From the NCBI GenBank assembly GCA_041390625.1, contig JAWKPM010000004.1, positions 1 to 64,000 of the forward strand: a stretch of 64,000 bases of DNA, given 5' to 3'. Source of the stretch: RBC038 sp041390625. GTDB lineage: Bacteria > Chloroflexota > Dehalococcoidia > UBA2979. Positions 52,666 through 62,178 of the stretch are shown piece after piece (positions within the stretch are counted from its first letter, which is position 1; each line of letters starts with the position of its first letter). The notes below the pieces were generated by a model. That model saw only the letters and a program-made list of their open reading frames with translations. It was not told the DNA's origin and did not search any database. The translations under genes were made by a program, and so were the position numbers.

Positions 52666-52896
52666 ATGCAAGACGTACCGACGATCACCGAGCTGCTGAG
52701 CCGCCTGCCGTGGTTCCGCGACCTGACGTCCGAGCACCGGCGTCAGATGGTCGAGCAGATCTCGGCCTGTATGACCGACACCATGACGCGCGAGCAGTAC
52801 GCCGGACTCCTCGAGGAGTGGGCGGTCCTCGCTCACCGCGACCAGAAGTGGGCGCGGTTTGAGCTGCTGCGCGAGAGTGGACTGCTCGCCCGCTAG
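52666..52896 (+). CDS. Small conserved-looking hypothetical protein
   Basis: A 76-residue acidic helical protein with Trp-rich motifs (LPWFRDLTSEHRRQMVEQIS and LEEWAVLAHRDQKWARFELL). The ATG at 52666 lies after a GGAGTGGGAG run. No membrane segment and no family recognised. It follows clpS by 59 bp and may be in its operon. Confidence 0.65.
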   Translation: MQDVPTITELLSRLPWFRDLTSEHRRQMVEQISACMTDTMTREQYAGLLEEWAVLAHRDQKWARFELLRESGLLAR

Positions 52897-52920
52897 TCCC
52901 CGGCCCTCCCAGGCATCGAG

Positions 52921-52957
52921 CACGATCGAGGCCCGCGAAAGCGGGCCTCGTGTCGTG
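52921..52957. terminator. Strong bidirectional terminator with GAAA tetraloop
   Basis: CGAGGCCCGC-GAAA-GCGGGCCTCG (10 bp) is extended by CACGA / TCGTG, between the convergent small gene and MFS gene. Confidence 0.85.
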
Positions 52958-52982
52958 TCTGCCTCGATGGTCGCGGAGGGCG

Positions 52983-54590
52983 TCAGGAGCCCGGGTTCAT
53001 GTAGTCGCGCTTGGCGCGGCGGCGCACAGCCTGCCGCATCCCCTCGCGAGCCTCGGGCGTGCGTGGCTCGGCCGCTCGAGGCGTCGGTGTGACCTCGGGA
53101 CTCGGTTGGACGCCGTTGGGCCGGACGCCGTTCGTACCGTTGGCGCCGTAGGCACCGTTCGAGGGGCCCGAGCCGTTGCCCGAGGTCGGAGCCGGTGTCG
53201 CCGGGCGCGCCGGAGCCGACGGCGGCGCCTCGGGGGTCGGCGGCTCGAGGGCAGCCTGCCGCAGGCGGGGCGGCGGGTTCGGGCGTCGGACCATGAGGAC
53301 GAGCAGCGCGGCGATGCCCCACAGGACGCCGAGCCCGAAAAACGCGCCGTTGTAGTTCCCGACGATGTCGAAGTAGATCGACACCACCAGCGGACCCCCG
53401 GCCCCGAGGAACAACGCGAACGGCAGCGCGACGGATCGCACCTGGCCGAGATAGCGCCGCCCGAAGTACGTCGCCCAGATCGTTTCCTGGATCGGGATTT
53501 GTCCCCCGATGCCCGTGCCGACGAGGAAGAAGCCGACGGCAAGCAGCGGCAACGAGGTGGTCTCACCACCGATGACGATGATCACCATCGCGATCGCGGC
53601 GATCACGAAGCTCGTGGCGGCGGCAACCTTCTCCGGGACGAAGTCCATGTAGGCGCCCCACAGCGGCTTGGTGAACGCGGCGGGGAACGCCAGCAGCGTG
53701 AGCATGAACGAGGCGGTCGAGCGATCGAAGCCGGCGTCCGTCGCGAATGGGATCGTTTGCAGCAGCATGGTCCCGAGGCCGACACCGGAGAAACCGAACG
53801 CCAGCACGATCATGTAGAGGGCGGGCGTGCGGAGCGCCTCGCTGCGGGTGAGCGAGTTCGCGAAGTCCATCCGCACACGGTCGCCGCTCGGGCTCGCCAT
53901 CTCCTCGTCGGTCTTGCCGTCGGGATGGAGGCCGTGCTCCTCGGGCGTGCTGCGCATGAGCAGCGAGGCCGGATATACGAGGACCCACGCCATCACCCCG
54001 AGGGCGCGCCAGCCGGCTCGCCAGCCGAACTCATCGACAAAGATCGTGAGCAGCGGTGGCAGGATAACGCCGGCGAGCGAGACCCCCATCGAGGAGATGC
54101 CGACCATGCGGCCGCGCTTCTCGACCCACCACTTCGAGAGCGTGACGTTGACGACGAGGTTGCCGAAGAGCGAGGCGCCGACGGTGAAGCCCACGCCCCG
54201 GAGCACCACCCACTGCCAGAGCTCGGTGACCTCCGAGGTCGCGAACAGCGAGGCGCCGAGGATCGTGACGCCGACGATCATCATCGAGCGAGCACGCCCC
54301 TTGTCGACCTGCGTGCCGACGAAGAAGCCCGCGAACGCCATGATGAAGCGACCGGCCGTCTGCGCGTACGTGAACTCCGCGCGCGTCCAGTCGAGCTCCG
54401 TGGTCATCGGCTTGAGGAAGACACCGGCGACGTACGTCTGCGTGCCGGCAGACACGAACTGCGCGAGCAGCGCGACACCGACAAGCCAATAGCCGTAGTA
54501 GATGACTGGGCGCTTACGTCGACCAGAGCCGACCTCGCCGGGTGGCTGACCCGTCGGGGGCGCGGAGCGGGGCTGTGTCTCGACAGCCAT
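52983..54590 (-). CDS. MFS transporter with long disordered C-terminal tail
   Basis: A 535-residue major-facilitator protein with twelve hydrophobic segments and the loop motif GTQVDKGRARSMMIVG between helices 2 and 3 in the first half. It belongs to the monocarboxylate/oxalate-like branch by overall appearance. The last ~90 residues are Pro/Ala/Gly/Asn-rich (NGAYGANGTNGVRPNG) and end in a basic RRRAKRDYMNPGS. This tail is unlike usual MFS proteins. Substrate unknown. Confidence 0.85.
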   Translation of the reverse strand: MAVETQPRSAPPTGQPPGEVGSGRRKRPVIYYGYWLVGVALLAQFVSAGTQTYVAGVFLKPMTTELDWTRAEFTYAQTAGRFIMAFAGFFVGTQVDKGRARSMMIVGVTILGASLFATSEVTELWQWVVLRGVGFTVGASLFGNLVVNVTLSKWWVEKRGRMVGISSMGVSLAGVILPPLLTIFVDEFGWRAGWRALGVMAWVLVYPASLLMRSTPEEHGLHPDGKTDEEMASPSGDRVRMDFANSLTRSEALRTPALYMIVLAFGFSGVGLGTMLLQTIPFATDAGFDRSTASFMLTLLAFPAAFTKPLWGAYMDFVPEKVAAATSFVIAAIAMVIIVIGGETTSLPLLAVGFFLVGTGIGGQIPIQETIWATYFGRRYLGQVRSVALPFALFLGAGGPLVVSIYFDIVGNYNGAFFGLGVLWGIAALLVLMVRRPNPPPRLRQAALEPPTPEAPPSAPARPATPAPTSGNGSGPSNGAYGANGTNGVRPNGVQPSPEVTPTPRAAEPRTPEAREGMRQAVRRRAKRDYMNPGS

Positions 54591-54706
54591 CGCGGCTGGC
54601 TCCTCGTTACGCGAACGGTCGAGTGAGCGGCCGAACGGGGCGCATCATACTCCAAACCTTGACGCGAACGTAATAGTGGATCGCCCTGACGGGGTGTGCC
54701 GTTTCG

Positions 54707-55231
54707 TCAGGCGCGGAGCGGCGAGAGACCTCGGGCGCGGCGCGCCTCGTTCGCGGCCCGCAGCAGCCAGGGCGTGCGCGCGAGGAGCCGCCCGAGGGCG
54801 GCGGTGCTGCCGCCGGCAGCACGCGCGGAGTCCGCCAGCGCCCAGTCGTGCGCCTCGAGGAGGTCGAACGCTTCGGCGACGGCGACGAGGAAGCGCGCAT
54901 CGCGCGTCCCGAGGCGGTCACGACCTCGAAGGGCGATCGGCAGCACTTCGAGTGGCGTTGTGGCCTCCAACGGCGCCCGCAGGCGTAAGGCGATCTCGCG
55001 TCGGAGGCGGCCGAGGGCGCGGGCGCGGTTCTCGTGCTGCGAGCGCGATTCATTCGCCTCGGCGGTGAGGCCGGACGCTCGATGCCGCAGGCGCACGGCC
55101 GAGTCGGTGACGTTGCGCTTCTGCCCGCCGGGTCCCGAGGCGCGGAAGCGGTCGAAGTCGCAGCCGGCGAGCAGCGCCCCGTCCTCGAGGGGGAGGAGGT
55201 CGCGCCATGTCAGTCTGGCAGGTTCGGTCAT
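54707..55231 (-). CDS. Peptide-chain-release-factor-like protein (GGQ domain)
   Basis: A 174-residue protein carrying the catalytic GGQ (35-37) in FRASGPGGQKRNVTDSAVRLRH, followed by SRSQHENRARALGRLRREIAL. It lacks the codon-recognition domains of RF1/RF2, so it is of the ArfB/PrfH type that rescues stalled ribosomes by hydrolysing peptidyl-tRNA. The C-terminal half is Arg/Ala-rich, as expected for ribosome binding. The exact subfamily is uncertain. Confidence 0.85.
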   Translation of the reverse strand: MTEPARLTWRDLLPLEDGALLAGCDFDRFRASGPGGQKRNVTDSAVRLRHRASGLTAEANESRSQHENRARALGRLRREIALRLRAPLEATTPLEVLPIALRGRDRLGTRDARFLVAVAEAFDLLEAHDWALADSARAAGGSTAALGRLLARTPWLLRAANEARRARGLSPLRA

Positions 55232-55329
55232 CGAGGCCCCTCGGGCCGCCGGTGCGGCTTCACGTCGAATCTCGCTGAGCCTATCCTGTGGCGTCTCCAG
55301 CCAATACGAGCGGGTTATGGGGCGGCATC

Positions 55330-56385
55330 ATGCACAGGGCGCAGATCATCGGCGCGACGGGGTATGGCGGACTCGGGATCCTCGAGCTGCTGCTCGGTCA
55401 CCCGGACTTCGAGGTGTCCTCGATCGTGGCGCGCGACGACGTCGGCCGCCGCATCAGCGACGTGTACCCGCACCTCGCCGGTCGCTGCGACCTCGAGGTC
55501 CAGGCCGCCGACGACGTCGGCGTGGGCTCCGACTGCGACATCGTCATCTTCGCGACGCCCGATCGAGTCTCGCAGGGCTACGCGCGGGGCCTCGCCGACG
55601 CCGGTGTGCGCTTCATCGACTACTCGGGCGACTTCCGCTTCCCCACGCCCGAGCGCTACACGGCCTACGCGACACGCCACCCCTCGATCCAGGATGAGCA
55701 GCACTCAACGGCCGAGCTGCTCGGCAAGGCCTCCTACGGCATGCCGGAGCTCTTCCGCGACCGCAACCGCGAGGCCGCGATCGTCGGCAACCCCGGCTGC
55801 TTCGCCGTCGGCATGATCCTCGGGCTCGCACCGCTCTTCGCCGATCGCCTCATCGAGGACGGCGCCGTCACCGTCGATGGCCTCACCGGCTCGTCGGGGG
55901 CGGGCAAGAAGCCGGCGCCGCTGCAGCACTTCTCGCACCTGAACGACAACCTCGTGCCGTACCGCGTGCTGACGCACCAGCACGACATCGAGGTGGAGCA
56001 GACGCTGGCGGACCTCGGCGATGGCGCGGCACAGATCGACTTCGTGCCACACCTGCTGCCGGTGACGCGCGGCATCCTCTCGACGATGCACGCGCGCCTC
56101 GCGAAGCCGATGCCGGCGAGCGCGCTGCTCGAGCGCTACCGCGAGTTCTACGCGGGGCACCCGTTCGTGCGCATCCTCGACACGCCTGCCACCCTCAAGG
56201 GCCCGGCCGGTTCGAACTACTGCGACATCTCGCTCGTGACCTCGAAGGACGAGCGTCGGGTGGTGGTCATGTCCTCGATCGACAACCTGCTCAAGGGCCA
56301 GAGCGGCGTCGCGATGCAGAACATCAACCTGATGTTCGGCCTCGAGGAGACGGCGGGCCTCGGGCGAGGACCCGTCTACCCGTAG
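55330..56385 (+). CDS. argC: N-acetyl-gamma-glutamyl-phosphate reductase
   Basis: A 351-residue ASADH-superfamily dehydrogenase: NADP-binding GATGYGGLGILELL (8-20), the YSGDFRFP block, active-site Cys157 in VGNPGCFAVG and the GLTGSSGAGKKP and HQHDIEVEQTL blocks. It reduces N-acetylglutamyl phosphate in arginine biosynthesis, or the LysW-bound equivalent. No other arg gene is adjacent. The ATG at 55330 follows GGGGCGG. Confidence 0.9.
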   Translation: MHRAQIIGATGYGGLGILELLLGHPDFEVSSIVARDDVGRRISDVYPHLAGRCDLEVQAADDVGVGSDCDIVIFATPDRVSQGYARGLADAGVRFIDYSGDFRFPTPERYTAYATRHPSIQDEQHSTAELLGKASYGMPELFRDRNREAAIVGNPGCFAVGMILGLAPLFADRLIEDGAVTVDGLTGSSGAGKKPAPLQHFSHLNDNLVPYRVLTHQHDIEVEQTLADLGDGAAQIDFVPHLLPVTRGILSTMHARLAKPMPASALLERYREFYAGHPFVRILDTPATLKGPAGSNYCDISLVTSKDERRVVVMSSIDNLLKGQSGVAMQNINLMFGLEETAGLGRGPVYP

Positions 56386-56412
56386 CGAGACCTCGAGGTC
56401 CGCGCCTTGGAC

Positions 56413-57801
56413 CTAGATTCCGAGGCGCCCTCGGGGCCGCGGCGGCTGGCGCCAGCGGCCGGCGAAGCGGTCGAAGCCGAACGAGAGCCCGAGCAGCAGC
56501 GCGGGTGACAGCACCATCATCGCGCGCACGCCAATCGCCTCGGCAGCCACGCCGAGTCCAATCAGCGCGATGATCGCGAGCCCGTCCTTGAACACGCCGA
56601 GCAGGGCGAACGTGCGCCCCTGCAGCTCGAGCGGCACGCGCCTCGCGATGTAGGTCTGCACCGAGATCGCCGCGAGGGTGATCGCGAAGCCCAGGAAGAT
56701 CGAGATCTTCGCCGCCGTCTCCACCTCGGACGGCACGTGCGGGATGTTCACGAGCCCGAGCCAGCCGATGTGCGCGGAGATCCAGTCGACGGCGCCCAGC
56801 GCGACCATCGCGATCGCGATCACGACGAAGCCGACCATCGCTGTCCGCCGCTCGCCCATGAAGCGAATCATCGCCGGCGCCGCCGCGAGCGCGGCCACGA
56901 GGCCGAGCGCGGCAGGCGCGAAGACGTAGAGCGCGTTCGCGGGATCGACATCGAGGACGTCGCGCGTGTACTGCGGCCCGAGCACGCCCAGCACCACGCT
57001 CGTGGTCGAACCAAGCGCGCCGAGGAGCAGCATCCACAGCATCGAGCGCTCGGCGAAGAGCCAGCGCACGACATCGGCCGTATCGAGGTGGCCTCGTGAA
57101 CCTGTAGTGCGCACGTGTGGCCTCGAGGGGGTCAAGTTGACCACGCGCGTCGCCGAAAACAGGAAGAAGACCCCGGCGAGGGCCGTGACGGGATCGACCC
57201 CGTACGCGCGCACGATCACCGGGGCGAGCATCGACTTGCCGACGACTTCGCCGGCAGACGACGCAAAGCTCAGGAACGAGGTCGCGGACGCGAGCTCCTC
57301 CTGGGTCGCAACCAGGGGCACCGCCGACGCCTCGGATGGCTGGGAGACCTGGTGCAGGACGCGCACGGCGAACAGCACGAGCAGCAGCGAGCGGAACGAC
57401 GTCCCGATCACGGTGGGCAGCAGGATCGAGATCGCGCCCATCGTGACATACGCGCCGGCCAGCGCCACTCGCTTCGGCAGCTGGTCCGCCACCACCCCAC
57501 CGAACATACCGAGCACCACGCCGGGCAGCAGGTAGGCGACTCCGAGCATCGCGGCATCGACCGCGCCGCCGCCGGAGCGGGCGACCGCGATCAGCGCGCC
57601 GTACAGCAGCGCCTGCAGCGCGATGTCCGTGAAGAACCGCGACACCAGCAGCTGCTGGAACTCGATGTTGAGGGCCACCGAGCCGCTGGGGACCCAGAAC
57701 CAGAGCACGCGCAACACGCGCGCCTGTCCTCGACCGACGGCTGCATCCAGCCGACGGACCGCATGGAATGCCGGCTCGTCGAAATTCGGGGGCAGCGTCA
57801 T
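56413..57801 (-). CDS. MFS transporter, Enterobactin/MFS_3-like
   Basis: A 462-residue polytopic protein with about twelve hydrophobic segments. It has GMFGGVVADQLPKRVALAGAY between helices 2 and 3 and RVLHQVSQPSEASAVPLV, as in the DHA3-type multidrug/macrolide efflux (MFS_3) branch. The ATG at 57801 is weakly supported by a Shine-Dalgarno, but no better start exists before the first helix. Substrate unknown. It is convergent with argC. Confidence 0.85.
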   Translation of the reverse strand: MTLPPNFDEPAFHAVRRLDAAVGRGQARVLRVLWFWVPSGSVALNIEFQQLLVSRFFTDIALQALLYGALIAVARSGGGAVDAAMLGVAYLLPGVVLGMFGGVVADQLPKRVALAGAYVTMGAISILLPTVIGTSFRSLLLVLFAVRVLHQVSQPSEASAVPLVATQEELASATSFLSFASSAGEVVGKSMLAPVIVRAYGVDPVTALAGVFFLFSATRVVNLTPSRPHVRTTGSRGHLDTADVVRWLFAERSMLWMLLLGALGSTTSVVLGVLGPQYTRDVLDVDPANALYVFAPAALGLVAALAAAPAMIRFMGERRTAMVGFVVIAIAMVALGAVDWISAHIGWLGLVNIPHVPSEVETAAKISIFLGFAITLAAISVQTYIARRVPLELQGRTFALLGVFKDGLAIIALIGLGVAAEAIGVRAMMVLSPALLLGLSFGFDRFAGRWRQPPRPRGRLGI

Positions 57802-57962
57802 GCCGGATCGATGGTAGCGCCGAGGCGATGCGCCGTCGGACCCGCCACCATCGAGGCTCGTCAACCAACCACCACAACGCAGCAGGTTGCGCCGCCGCGC
57901 GACCACGAGCTCTTGGAACACAGGGGCTCGCGAAACCGCGGAGGCGTGAAGGGAGGCCCTCG

Positions 57963-59057
57963 ATGGGCCGTCTGAGTTGGGTGCGGATCTGGCCGCTCGC
58001 TGCGGTCGTGGCAGTGGTCGCCTCGATGGCGATCACGCTGCAGGCTTCGGCGGAAGGGCCGAGCACGGAGACCGGCGGCACGCCGCTGAACATCAGCATC
58101 GTGATCCCGCCGGAGGCTGTCGACCAGCTGGCCGGGCTGCTGAAGCAGCGCTACCTGCCGCAGCAGGCGCGCGAGGCGATCGCGTCGATCCTCGAGCAGG
58201 CGGGCTACGACCCGACCGAACTCGCTGCGCTCCTGGAGCGCTCGAAGCACGGTGACGACGACGAGCATCACGACCGCAAGGGCAACTTCTGCGAGGACGT
58301 GCTGGCGAACCCCGCCGAGCACGAGGAGTACGTCGCGCGCTGCCAGTTCCTGCAGGACATCGGCACCATGACGCCGCAGGAAGTGTGTGACCGCGCCCTA
58401 GGCAACGCCGAGGCGGACGCCGCCTTCATCGAGTCGTTGGTGAAGCGCTGCCGCAACGCCATCAAGGGCGACGAGGCGCTGAAGGCCTCGGTGTGTGCCA
58501 GCGTGCAGGCGGCCGGCGTGCCGGAACGACTGCTGCAGGCGTGCATGCTCGACGCGCTCGGTGAGCTGACGCCGCAGGAGACCTGCGCGCGAGTCCTCGC
58601 CGCGGCGCCGGCCGACGAGCCGATCCTCGGAATCCTTACCTCGCGCTGCAAGAGCGAGATCAAGCACGCCGACTCGACGCTTCGAGCCGAGCTGTGCGGC
58701 AGCATCACCTCGGCGGCGGCCGCCCCCGAGGTGCTCGTGAACAAGTGCGAGCGGCTCGCTGCCGAGGCCGAGCGCGCGGCGCAGAAGGCTGCGCTGAACG
58801 ACGCGATGGAGGCCTTCTACGCCTGCAAGAAGGCCGCACCGGACGGCGAGTCGCACGAGGCGAAGATCGCGCGCTGCGCGGCCGAGGTGCAGGCCCAGTT
58901 CGGCGTCACGATCGACACGTCGAAGTTCAGCGGCGACAAGGTCGGCGACAAGGTCAGGGACAAGCACCGCGACGGCGAGTGGGTCAAGGACCAGCAGAAG
59001 GTCAAGAGCCAGGACGCCGACCACGACGGCGAGTGCGACGACAAGGACAAGTCGTAG
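57963..59057 (+). CDS. Secreted Cys-repeat protein with acidic C-terminal tail
   Basis: A 364-residue protein. The ATG follows GGGAGG. A signal peptide (about 1-30) is followed by 13 cysteines with regular spacing. Two ~66-residue repeats (C127/C142/C163/C178 and C194/C208/C229/C245) share TPQEVC and TPQETC. The C-terminal ~45 residues are Lys/Asp-rich (GDKVGDKVRDKHRDGEW, then DADHDGECDDKD), resembling a calcium-binding loop. No known family recognised. Helical content looks high. Confidence 0.75.
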   Translation: MGRLSWVRIWPLAAVVAVVASMAITLQASAEGPSTETGGTPLNISIVIPPEAVDQLAGLLKQRYLPQQAREAIASILEQAGYDPTELAALLERSKHGDDDEHHDRKGNFCEDVLANPAEHEEYVARCQFLQDIGTMTPQEVCDRALGNAEADAAFIESLVKRCRNAIKGDEALKASVCASVQAAGVPERLLQACMLDALGELTPQETCARVLAAAPADEPILGILTSRCKSEIKHADSTLRAELCGSITSAAAAPEVLVNKCERLAAEAERAAQKAALNDAMEAFYACKKAAPDGESHEAKIARCAAEVQAQFGVTIDTSKFSGDKVGDKVRDKHRDGEWVKDQQKVKSQDADHDGECDDKDKS

Positions 59058-59185
59058 CACGAGGGTGATCCCCTAGGCGGTCGACCCTCGACCTCCTCGG
59101 GATCGGGCCTCAACAACGGGCGCCGCACGATCTACCATCGATTGTGCGGCGTCCGTGCGTGCGGGCACGACACCGAGGAGGTTCG

Positions 59186-60022
59186 ATGTTTGCGACGATT
59201 GGCCACACGTTCGAGCTCATGAAGATGAGCTGGCGGGTTCTGATGCAGGACCGCGAACTCATCCTGTTCCCGGTGTTCATGGCGATCTCGATGGTGGCGG
59301 CGCTCGCCGTCTTCGGCGTGATCGCGATGGGTGCGGGGACGTTCGACCGTCTCGATGCGGCTCAGGGCAGCAATGAGTCGGCAATGACGGGCGTCGACTA
59401 CGCCCTCGGTGCCGGCGTCTTCTTCGTCACGTACTTCATCGGCATCTTCTTCAACTCGGCGCTCGTCGCCGCGGCCCTCGAGCGGCTGCGTGGCGGCAAT
59501 CCGACCGTCGGCTCGGGCCTCAGCAAGGCGATGAGCCACCTGCCCGCGATCCTCGGCTGGGCCGTGATCGCCGCGACGGTCGGGCTGGTCCTCCAGATCC
59601 TGCGCGACCGCATGGACAACTTCATCGGCCGACTGGCGCTTTCACTGGTCGGTGGCGTGTGGGCGTACATGACGTTCTTCGTCGTGCCGCTGCTCGTCTC
59701 GGAAGGCATCGGCCCGGTGGGCGCGATCAAGCGCTCGAGCGGCCTGTTCCAGGCGACGTGGGGCCGGCAGGTCGCCGCGGGCTTCGGCTTCGGGATCGTG
59801 TACGTCCTCGCGGGCCTCGCGGCTGCCGCGGTGACCGCCGTGCTCTTCTTCGTGCACCCGATCATCGGCGTGGCGGGCGGCGCGATTGCCTTCGCCGTCG
59901 CGCTCGGGACGGTCGCGGCCATGGAGGGCATCTTCAAGGCTGCGCTGTACGAGTTCGCGATGGGCGAGTCGCCCATCGGCTTCGACCGCGGCACGCTCTC
60001 GAGCGCCTACCGCGCGCTCTAG
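59186..60022 (+). CDS. Multi-pass membrane protein of unknown function (DUF6159-like)
   Basis: A 278-residue protein. The ATG at 59186 follows GAGGAGG. About six membrane helices, with MSWRVLMQDRELILFPVF at the N-terminus and FVVPLLVSEGIGPVGAIKRSSGLFQATWGRQVAAG in the middle, match the DUF6159 family. No function is known. Its stop overlaps the mobA stop (CTAG read on both strands). Confidence 0.75.
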   Translation: MFATIGHTFELMKMSWRVLMQDRELILFPVFMAISMVAALAVFGVIAMGAGTFDRLDAAQGSNESAMTGVDYALGAGVFFVTYFIGIFFNSALVAAALERLRGGNPTVGSGLSKAMSHLPAILGWAVIAATVGLVLQILRDRMDNFIGRLALSLVGGVWAYMTFFVVPLLVSEGIGPVGAIKRSSGLFQATWGRQVAAGFGFGIVYVLAGLAAAAVTAVLFFVHPIIGVAGGAIAFAVALGTVAAMEGIFKAALYEFAMGESPIGFDRGTLSSAYRAL

Positions 60023-60639
60023 CCCTCGAGGTCGCTCGCGGCGCGGGCGAACTCGTCGGGGGTGTTGAGGTTGCGAAACGAGCGGCCGTCCGGATCGGCC
60101 TCGGCGTAGTCGCCGGGCTTGAGACGGACGGCCTCGAGGTCCCCGGCCACCGACATCACACGACGGTCCCCGGCCTCGAAGTGGGCGCGCACCACGGGCA
60201 GCGCGTCGACGCGCCAGGCGCTGCACAGCCCCTCGGGACGCCCGTCCGACAGCGGTACCACGAGGCGCGCACCGGCCTCGACGCGTGCGAGCAGCAGCTC
60301 GAGCAGCGCCGGCTGCAGCCACGGCATATCGCACCCAACGACCAGCGTGACGGGCGCCTCGATGGCTGCCAGTCCGGCCGAGATACCGGCGAGCGGCCCC
60401 TCGCCCTCGACGGTGTCATCGACGCGACGAAGCGGGATCGAGGCTTCGACCTCGGGCAGCGCACCCCCAGGCGCGCCGACGACCACAACCTCCTCGACGA
60501 CCTGACTCACTGCATCGATCGCGCGCTGGAGGAGCGTGCGTCCTTCGACGACGAGGGCGGCCTTGTCGATGCCCATGCGGCTGGAGCGCCCGCCCGCGAG
60601 CACGATCGCGGCGCGTCGAGGACGTGGAGACTCGGGCAT
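60019..60639 (-). CDS. mobA: Molybdenum cofactor guanylyltransferase-like (MobA)
   Basis: A 206-residue nucleotidyltransferase with IVLAGGRSSRMGIDKAAL, the LVVGCDMPWLQPALL metal-site block and RSFRNLNTPDEF at the C-terminus. It attaches GMP (or CMP) to molybdopterin. GAGGTCGCACG precedes the ATG. Divergent from yqeC, another molybdoenzyme accessory, so the pair supports a molybdenum hydroxylase elsewhere in the genome. Confidence 0.9.
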   Translation of the reverse strand: MPESPRPRRAAIVLAGGRSSRMGIDKAALVVEGRTLLQRAIDAVSQVVEEVVVVGAPGGALPEVEASIPLRRVDDTVEGEGPLAGISAGLAAIEAPVTLVVGCDMPWLQPALLELLLARVEAGARLVVPLSDGRPEGLCSAWRVDALPVVRAHFEAGDRRVMSVAGDLEAVRLKPGDYAEADPDGRSFRNLNTPDEFARAASDLEG

Positions 60640-60689
60640 CGTGCGACCTCGACCGTGCAATCGGCTGGGAACCGGGCGATCATAGCCGC

Positions 60690-61481
60690 GTGACAGGAAC
60701 GACTTTCGACGAGACCTCGATGTGGGACGCGCTCGGCCTCGGGGAGAGCGTGCGCCCGGTCGTCGCGATCGTCGGCGGTGGCGGCAAGACGGCGCTGCTG
60801 TACCGCCTCGGCGTCGAGGCGGAGGCTCGAGGGGTACGGGCGGTCCTCGGCGGAACGACGCGCTTCACGCCGGCGGTCCACTCGCCGATGCCGCCCCTCG
60901 TCGAGGCCGACGACGCCTCGATGGTCGAGGCGGTGCAGGCGGCCCTCGATGCCACCCCGGTCGTCGTGGTCTCGTCCGGCGACGCGCCGCAGGGCCGCTT
61001 CTCGCCGGTCGCCCCTGAGACAGTCGATGCGCTGGCGCGCATCGATGGCATCGGGCTCGTGGCGGTCGAGGCGGACGGCTCGAAGATGCGGCCGTTCAAG
61101 GCGCCGGGCGAGCACGAGCCGGTCATCCCCGCCTCGACGACGCACGTCGTGGCCGTGGTCGGTGCGGACGCCGTGGGCGCGCCCATCGACGAGGCGCACG
61201 TGCACCGGCCCGAACGCGTGCGCGCGATCCTCGAACGGCGGGGCCTCGAGGGGGATGTCGCGACGCCCGAGGCCATCGCGGCCGTGCTCCTCGACGAGGA
61301 GGGCGGGCGACGTGCAGTGGACGGGCGGGCGTTTATCGTCGTCGTGAACAAGGCCGAGTCGCATCCCGAGGCGGCGGCGGAGCTCGCGAGCGCCCTCGAG
61401 GCGGCGGGCGCGACACGTTTCGTCCTCGCGGAGCTTCGCAGCGACGCGCCCGTGCGGAGCATCGGGCCACGGACGCCGTGA
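60690..61481 (+). CDS. yqeC: YqeC-like selenium/molybdenum hydroxylase accessory protein
   Basis: A 263-residue protein with a nucleotide-binding GGGGKTALLYRL, VAVEADGSKMRPFKAP and FIVVVNKAESHPEA, matching the selenium cofactor biosynthesis protein YqeC family. The GTG at 60690 or an ATG at 60720 could be the start; neither has a clear Shine-Dalgarno. It is divergent from mobA. The same pair occurs in xanthine-dehydrogenase-like gene clusters. Confidence 0.83.
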   Translation: MTGTTFDETSMWDALGLGESVRPVVAIVGGGGKTALLYRLGVEAEARGVRAVLGGTTRFTPAVHSPMPPLVEADDASMVEAVQAALDATPVVVVSSGDAPQGRFSPVAPETVDALARIDGIGLVAVEADGSKMRPFKAPGEHEPVIPASTTHVVAVVGADAVGAPIDEAHVHRPERVRAILERRGLEGDVATPEAIAAVLLDEEGGRRAVDGRAFIVVVNKAESHPEAAAELASALEAAGATRFVLAELRSDAPVRSIGPRTP

Positions 61482-61539
61482 CGCCCTCGGTACGATCGAT
61501 GGCGCGGCCTCGATAGCCCGCGGACGACGAGGAGGGGCG

Positions 61540-62064
61540 ATGACGCAGCTCGAGGACTTTCGGCGCGCCAAGGACGAGTTCTTCCGCGACGAGCCGGACT
61601 CGCCGCTAACGCCCGCGCAGCGTGAGCACTTCACGGGTCTCGCGTACTACGACGAGAACCCGGCACTCGAGCTCGAGCTCGAACCTCAGCCGCTCGCGGA
61701 ACGCGAGATGATCACGATGCAGACGAGCACCGGCGACGAGGCCACCTACGAGCGCTGGGGCCGCATCGAGTTTGATGTCGAAGGCGAGACGGCCGCGCTC
61801 ACGCTCTTCCGCGACCCGCATTCAGGGCACTTCTTCCTGCCCTTCCAGGACGCGAACGCCGGTGGCGAAACATACGGCGCCGGGCGCTACCTCGAGGTTG
61901 AGCCTTCAAGCGACGGCAAACTGTGGGTCGACTTCAACTACGCCTACAACCCCTACTGCGCCTACAACGAGCACTGGTCGTGCCCGATCCCGCCGGCAGA
62001 GAACCGGCTGAAGGTGGCGATCCGCGCCGGCGAGCGCACGTTCCCGGGAGCCGACGAGCACTAG
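61540..62064 (+). CDS. DUF1684 family protein
   Basis: A 174-residue protein with FRRAKDEFF, FLPFQDANAGGETYGAGRYLEVE and LWVDFNYAYNPYCAYNEHWSCPIPPAENRL, the core of DUF1684. GAGGAGGGGCG precedes the ATG. Cytoplasmic by appearance. The family's function is not established. Confidence 0.88.
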   Translation: MTQLEDFRRAKDEFFRDEPDSPLTPAQREHFTGLAYYDENPALELELEPQPLAEREMITMQTSTGDEATYERWGRIEFDVEGETAALTLFRDPHSGHFFLPFQDANAGGETYGAGRYLEVEPSSDGKLWVDFNYAYNPYCAYNEHWSCPIPPAENRLKVAIRAGERTFPGADEH

Positions 62065-62178
62065 GCCGCCTGAACGGTCGCCGACCTCGAAGGGTCGAGG
62101 GCGGGCGGCCTCGATGCCCGGTAGCATGCCGATCGGCGGCGCACGCAGGAAGCGCGCCGGCCCGAATCGGAGCGCCGC

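Noticed and set aside
52950..54626. 558-codon open frame on the plus strand
   Set aside because: Antisense to the MFS transporter; Arg/Glu/His-rich shadow.
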